Below, in pieces: positions 33,650-36,874 of a stretch of 36,874 nt of DNA. Location of the stretch: the NCBI GenBank assembly GCA_007693325.1, contig REDW01000142.1:1-36874 (forward strand), read 5' to 3'. Below the pieces are notes generated by a model, which was given only the letters and a program-made list of their open reading frames with translations, did no database searches and had not been told where the DNA came from. A program made the translations under genes and the position numbers. This DNA is from Spirochaetaceae bacterium. Its GTDB lineage: Bacteria; Spirochaetota; Spirochaetia; DSM-27196; PWMO01. Each line of letters opens with the position of its first letter. The stretch's first letter is position 1.

Positions 33650-34948
33650 TCAACCTTCCTCTGCCACTGCCTGCCGGTAGGCCCCGGCGCAGACGGTGGC
33701 TACCACACGTCCGCACAGCGTGATTCCGGCAAACGGTGAGTAATGTGCCTTGGAGTGAAAACGCGCCGGGTCTACTTGCCAGCGAGCCGTTGGATCTATG
33801 ATTGTAAGGTCGGCACGTTTGCCGGCCGTTATCGAGCCGCGGTCGGCGAGGCCAAAGATGTGCGCGGCGTTGCCGGATGTGAGCTCCTGAACGCGCTTGT
33901 GCGGGATGCCGTAACGCACTGCGGCATCCAGCAGCAGGCCCATACTGGTCTCCAGTCCGGGAAAACCGGAGGGTGCCGCCCGGTAGGGCTGATTCTTCTC
34001 TGTCAGCGTGTGTGGAGCGTGGTCTGATCCGAGGCAATCGATGATACCGTCCAACAGTGCCTGCTGCAACGCGCTGCAGTCCGCCGGATCGCGCAGCGGC
34101 GGGTTGACCTTGGCGTGGTTGCCAGACTTCACCGTAGCGCTGCTGTCCAGCCAGAGGTGGTGCGGCGTTGCCTCGGCAAATATGCGTCCGCGGGGTTTCA
34201 GCCGGCGCAGTAGTTTGATCTCTTCGGCGGTGGAGACGTGCACCAGGTAGAGCGTGCAACCCGTCTGGAGAGCGGTCTGAATTGCCAGCTGTGCGCCCTG
34301 CACCACGCACGCACGCGGACGCAGCCGATGGTGATTTGATGCAGCGCGGCGGATGCCGCCGGTATCGACCGCGTCCAGGCACGATTGCAATTCCTGGTGC
34401 ACCGCGACGGGAATATTGTACTGCGCTGCCAGCGTCATTACGGCTTGCAGCGAACTCGGATCGCGTACTATCTCGTTTGAGCTGGAGCCCGCCAGAAAGA
34501 CCTTTATGCCGGCAACATCTGGTGGAGCTGTCTGCAGCAGCGCCCGCAGGTCCCCCAGGTTGGTCTCGGTAGCTCCGAGCCAGAAACGGGCGTCCACCGC
34601 GGCGCCGGCGGCCGCCGCGCGTTTGCGCTCCAGTGCCTCGAGGTCATTGGTAGGCGGGACGCTGTTGGGCATATCGAAGACGGTTGTGTATCCGCCGGCC
34701 AGTGCAGCGGCGGAGGCGCTGCTCCAGTCTTCCTTTTCCCATTGCCCCAGATCGCGGACGTGGACGTGGGGGTCAATTGCGCCGGGAATCACCCACAGGC
34801 CGGCCAGATCCAGAGTCCGCCGTGGCTGCGCCGCGGGTGGTTGCGTACCCACGTACTCGATTGAACTACCGTTGGTCATAATCGCGACGTGCGGCTGCAA
34901 CGCTCCGCTGCGGTCGAGAACCATCGCGTTGCGTAATAAGAGCTTCAC
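33650..34948 (-). CDS. pyrC: Dihydroorotase
   Basis: Zinc amidohydrolase that cyclises N-carbamoylaspartate to dihydroorotate, 432 residues. Metal ligands are visible: DPHVHVRD (His61, His63), the carbamylated Lys149 in GIKVFLAGSS, AVHQEL and LYLVHVST for further histidines, and the catalytic Asp in LGSDHAPHT. The length, and HVRDLG where class I members usually have HLREPG, suit the long dihydroorotase class. The start is GTG, overlapping the pyrK stop by 4 bp (GTGA). It directly abuts pyrEF downstream. Confidence 0.95.
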   Translation of the reverse strand: MKLLLRNAMVLDRSGALQPHVAIMTNGSSIEYVGTQPPAAQPRRTLDLAGLWVIPGAIDPHVHVRDLGQWEKEDWSSASAAALAGGYTTVFDMPNSVPPTNDLEALERKRAAAAGAAVDARFWLGATETNLGDLRALLQTAPPDVAGIKVFLAGSSSNEIVRDPSSLQAVMTLAAQYNIPVAVHQELQSCLDAVDTGGIRRAASNHHRLRPRACVVQGAQLAIQTALQTGCTLYLVHVSTAEEIKLLRRLKPRGRIFAEATPHHLWLDSSATVKSGNHAKVNPPLRDPADCSALQQALLDGIIDCLGSDHAPHTLTEKNQPYRAAPSGFPGLETSMGLLLDAAVRYGIPHKRVQELTSGNAAHIFGLADRGSITAGKRADLTIIDPTARWQVDPARFHSKAHYSPFAGITLCGRVVATVCAGAYRQAVAEEG

Positions 34949-35745
34949 TGCTCACAACTCCTTCTTGCGTTGACAGGGACGCGGGCGCCGCTGGAATTGC
35001 GGCGATAGACACCGAACTCGGTCAGCTGCTCAACTGTTGCCCGCGGCAGTACCGGTCCCTCCACGCAGGCGCGGATGCCCAGCGGATCGAGCGTGCAGCT
35101 GCCGCAGATGCCGATGCCGCATTTCATGTAACGCTCGATCAGCAGCTGGTAGTCCAGCGCGCCGCAGTTGCTGATCAGCGACGCCAGCATCATCTCGGGC
35201 CCCGCGGCGTAGAGCGCGTCAAAACGGTTGTTTTGCAGCAGGCGCAACGCCGCGTCCACGGCGGTCAACGGTTCAGGTGCATCCTCCAGCGCGGTGAGCT
35301 GGTGCAGCGGTAATGCCTGGAAGCGCCGCTCAAACAGGAGCGCATCAGCACTGCGTGCGCCGTTTACCACGGTTGGCTCGGCACCGGCTGCCAGCAGTCG
35401 GCGGCACAGAAAGAACAGCGGCGGGACTGCGCACCCGCCGCCTACCAGCAAAACGCGCCCACTGTGGACAAAAAAAGAGGAGCCGTAGGCTCCTCTGATA
35501 CTGAAAAGATCTCCGCGGCGCGCGTCAAACAGCCGCCGCGTGAAAGGCCCAACCCGCCGCAGCGTGATTGAGAAGCTACCGCCACCGCAGTCCGACAGTG
35601 AGAACGGTTTCTCGTCTCCTTTGAGGTCGCTGATCATTACAAACTGACCCGGCTCCGCCGCGAGTGGATGGGTGAAGCTGAGTGTGCGTACGTCAGGGCT
35701 TTCTTCGGCTATATCGGCTATCGGTAGCGTTATGCGTTCAGGCAT
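34945..35745 (-). CDS. pyrK: Dihydroorotate dehydrogenase electron-transfer subunit
   Basis: FAD and [2Fe-2S] flavoprotein that passes electrons from dihydroorotate oxidation in PyrD to NAD+, 266 residues. The FAD block is KPFSLSD (46-52), the NAD region is LLVGGGCAVPPLFFL (99-113), and the cluster cysteines are Cys209, Cys214, Cys217 and Cys227 (KCGIGICGSC block). In the NAD motif GGGxG the last Gly is Ala. The open frame extends to 35892 inside pyrD, but homology starts at MPERITLPI, so ATG 35745 is used. This gives an 8-bp overlap with the pyrD stop. Confidence 0.94.
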   Translation of the reverse strand: MPERITLPIADIAEESPDVRTLSFTHPLAAEPGQFVMISDLKGDEKPFSLSDCGGGSFSITLRRVGPFTRRLFDARRGDLFSIRGAYGSSFFVHSGRVLLVGGGCAVPPLFFLCRRLLAAGAEPTVVNGARSADALLFERRFQALPLHQLTALEDAPEPLTAVDAALRLLQNNRFDALYAAGPEMMLASLISNCGALDYQLLIERYMKCGIGICGSCTLDPLGIRACVEGPVLPRATVEQLTEFGVYRRNSSGARVPVNARRSCEQ

Positions 35746-36664
35746 GGCTGGGCTCCAGACGGGGGACAGCGGCGGGATCGGGGTAGCACCTGCGGTTGAG
35801 GTACGCCAGCAGGTTGCGGCCGATATCGCCGAAGAGCTCGATGCCGCCGCTCCAGAGTGCCGTACCGACCCCCACCAGGCGGGCGCCGGCAATCAGCATC
35901 TCGGCGGCGTCGACGGCGTTGCATACACCGCCTACGCCGATAATCGGGATGCCGACACTCTGCGCCAGCTGGTGTACCGCACGGACGGCAACCGGACGGA
36001 TTGCCGCACCCGAGAGCCCGCCGCTGCCGTTGGAGAGTACCGGCAGGCCGAGCTCGGTATCGATGACCATGCCCGGGCCCAGCGTGTTGATGGCGCACAG
36101 CGCATCGGCACCGGCCTGCTCGGCGGCTCGTCCAACGGCTGCTATGTCGGTTACATTGGGCGAGAGCTTGGCAATCAGCGGCAGGCGAGCGGCGTGCTTG
36201 ACCGCCGCAACAATGGCGGCCACGGTATCCGGGGAACCTGCCAGCGGGGCGCCGAACTCGCCGCTGACATTGGGACACGAGAGATTCAGTTCCAGCAGAT
36301 CTGCCGGCGAATCCGAGACGCGGCGCGCCAGTTCGGCGAAATCAGCCGGGCTGTCTGCAAAGACGCTGACCGCAACCGGCACCGCTGTATGCCGGCGGTA
36401 CACGGCTACTTCGCGCAGGACCTCAGCTATGCCGGGATTGCTGATGCCTACGGCGTTGAGAAGTCCCGCCGGAGTCTCAACTACCACCGGGCCCGGGTGG
36501 CCGGTGCGCTCGGTGAGTGTTGCTGATTTTGTTGTTACCAGGCCGGCGCCACAGCGGGCGCAGGCAAGCAGGCTGGAAAACGAAGTACCAAGAACACCGG
36601 CCGGCAACACCAACGGTGTGGCCAGATCCAATTCCAAAAAACGTGTTCTCAGCGTCGCATCCAT
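35738..36664 (-). CDS. pyrD: Dihydroorotate dehydrogenase, catalytic subunit (class 1B)
   Basis: FMN enzyme that oxidises dihydroorotate to orotate, 308 residues. The class 1 catalytic base Cys130 is in ELNLSCPNVSG. FMN/substrate blocks include PLVLPAGVLGTS (17-28), TTKSATLTERTGHPGP, KLSPNVTDI and GVGGVCNAVDAAEMLIAGA. The presence of pyrK makes it the NAD-linked 1B type. ATG 36664 is chosen because GGGGAA lies before it; an in-frame ATG at 36694 would add 10 residues but has no ribosome site. First gene of the pyrimidine operon, starting 65 bp after a terminator. Confidence 0.95.
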   Translation of the reverse strand: MDATLRTRFLELDLATPLVLPAGVLGTSFSSLLACARCGAGLVTTKSATLTERTGHPGPVVVETPAGLLNAVGISNPGIAEVLREVAVYRRHTAVPVAVSVFADSPADFAELARRVSDSPADLLELNLSCPNVSGEFGAPLAGSPDTVAAIVAAVKHAARLPLIAKLSPNVTDIAAVGRAAEQAGADALCAINTLGPGMVIDTELGLPVLSNGSGGLSGAAIRPVAVRAVHQLAQSVGIPIIGVGGVCNAVDAAEMLIAGARLVGVGTALWSGGIELFGDIGRNLLAYLNRRCYPDPAAVPRLEPSHA

Positions 36665-36675
36665 GCATTCCCCGG

Positions 36676-36712
36676 ATGGAATTTTCGTGACCATATACTA
36701 TCGCGTGACAAT
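36676..36712 (-). promoter_or_regulatory. Region likely to hold the pyr operon promoter
   Basis: Between the upstream terminator and pyrD the minus strand contains TATATG just after a TAGTAT and a TTGTCA/TTGATC pair further upstream, but no pair of hexamers has good spacing. A promoter must lie here if the terminator works. I cannot place it exactly. I see no PyrR-type attenuator, as the leader is only about 65 bp. Confidence 0.3.
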
Positions 36713-36729
36713 GATCAAGGGGTGAGTAC

Positions 36730-36757
36730 AAAAAAAGCCCGCCGTTAGCGGCGGGCT
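36730..36757 (-). terminator. Intrinsic terminator of the LysM-type gene
   Basis: Read on the minus strand, AGCCCGCCG pairs exactly with CGGCGGGCT around a 4-base loop and is followed by a run of seven T. It ends transcription of the gene entering from the right edge. A second, weaker hairpin (36777-36794) lies between that gene's stop and this terminator. Confidence 0.9.
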
Positions 36758-36796
36758 CTCGATTACCTGTCAAGCTTGTCAGCGCCGGCTGACAGC

Positions 36797-36874
36797 CTAT
36801 TCAGGCTGCCAGACGCCTTCGCGGCGCTCTCCGCGGATGCTGGGGATTTCGAACAGCATCCCCGGCTGAATCAG
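36797..36874 (-). CDS. C-terminal end of a LysM-domain-type protein (5' part outside window)
   Basis: Only the last 25 codons and a TAG stop are visible. They encode LIQPGMLFEIPSIRGERREG followed by VWQPE. The pattern [IL]xPGxxxxIP is the usual end of a LysM peptidoglycan-binding module, and the trailing RGERREG resembles LysM proteins I associate with spirochaetes. The gene is followed by two hairpins, the second a clear terminator. The fragment is too short to say more about function. Confidence 0.6.
   Translation of the reverse strand: MIQPGMLFEIPSIRGERREGVWQPE

Noticed and set aside
33099-34382. 427-codon minus-strand frame across pyrC and pyrEF
   Set aside because: It lies in an alternative frame of two certain enzymes on the same strand, and its sequence is low-complexity Arg/Gly-rich.
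35796-36725. 309-codon plus-strand frame opposite pyrD
   Set aside because: Ser/Arg/Ala-rich with no motif, while pyrD on the other strand is certain.
36665-36729. PyrR-type attenuator in the pyr leader
   Set aside because: The leader is too short for anti-terminator and terminator structures, and the only terminator hairpin nearby points to the preceding gene.

Overview
The window is about 36.9 kb of GC-rich bacterial chromosome (near 60 % by eye, not counted). It is densely coded and shows no insertion sequence, phage gene, CRISPR array, tRNA or rRNA. The cell appears to be diderm: it has murB, a lipobox lipoprotein and a candidate outer-membrane protein. Two sugar ABC-transporter clusters with LacI regulators, a regulator with two cyclic-nucleotide domains, and a LysM protein tail of a kind I associate with spirochaetes make a free-living spirochaete (Spirochaetaceae-like) my best guess. 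That is inference, not proof.

Layout. (1) 1-4313 (+): an alpha-glucoside-type ABC importer (binding protein cut by the window edge, then two permeases) and a LacI regulator, with no ATPase or glycosidase gene. (2) 4395-6705: an exported probable beta-barrel protein converging on murB, with overlapping 3' ends. (3) 6767-11530 (+): cysS, then an ECF sigma factor, a membrane anti-sigma factor, a small exported protein and a TIG/transglutaminase-like membrane protein. (4) 11594-14212 (+): glyA and a two-domain cyclic-nucleotide-type regulator. (5) 14243-24561: a divergent sugar locus. araB-araD run leftward. Rightward, from a consensus promoter, run a URO-D-family protein, a ribose-type ABC importer with a half-size ATPase, a second URO-D-like protein, a fucose-isomerase-like protein and a LacI regulator. 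(6) 24591-30867: topA, valS and a lipoprotein. (7) 30871-36664 (-): a tightly coupled pyrimidine operon in transcription order pyrD, pyrK, pyrC, pyrEF, pyrB, pyrI. (8) 36730-36874: a terminator and the last 25 codons of a LysM-type protein.

How the genes fit together. Region 7 holds every step of UMP synthesis except carbamoyl-phosphate synthetase. Its orotate phosphoribosyltransferase and OMP decarboxylase are fused in the order, and with sequence blocks, of the eukaryotic UMP synthase. Region 5 resembles a pentose pathway because ribulokinase and ribulose-5-phosphate 4-epimerase are canonical. However, there is no araA, the isomerase-like protein has Leu where fucose isomerase has its catalytic Glu, and both URO-D-like proteins carry HxDG where the methyltransferases of that superfamily have HxCG. 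I regard this locus as the best candidate for an undescribed catabolic system. Region 3 looks like an envelope-stress module whose transglutaminase-like domain has Ser in place of the catalytic Cys.
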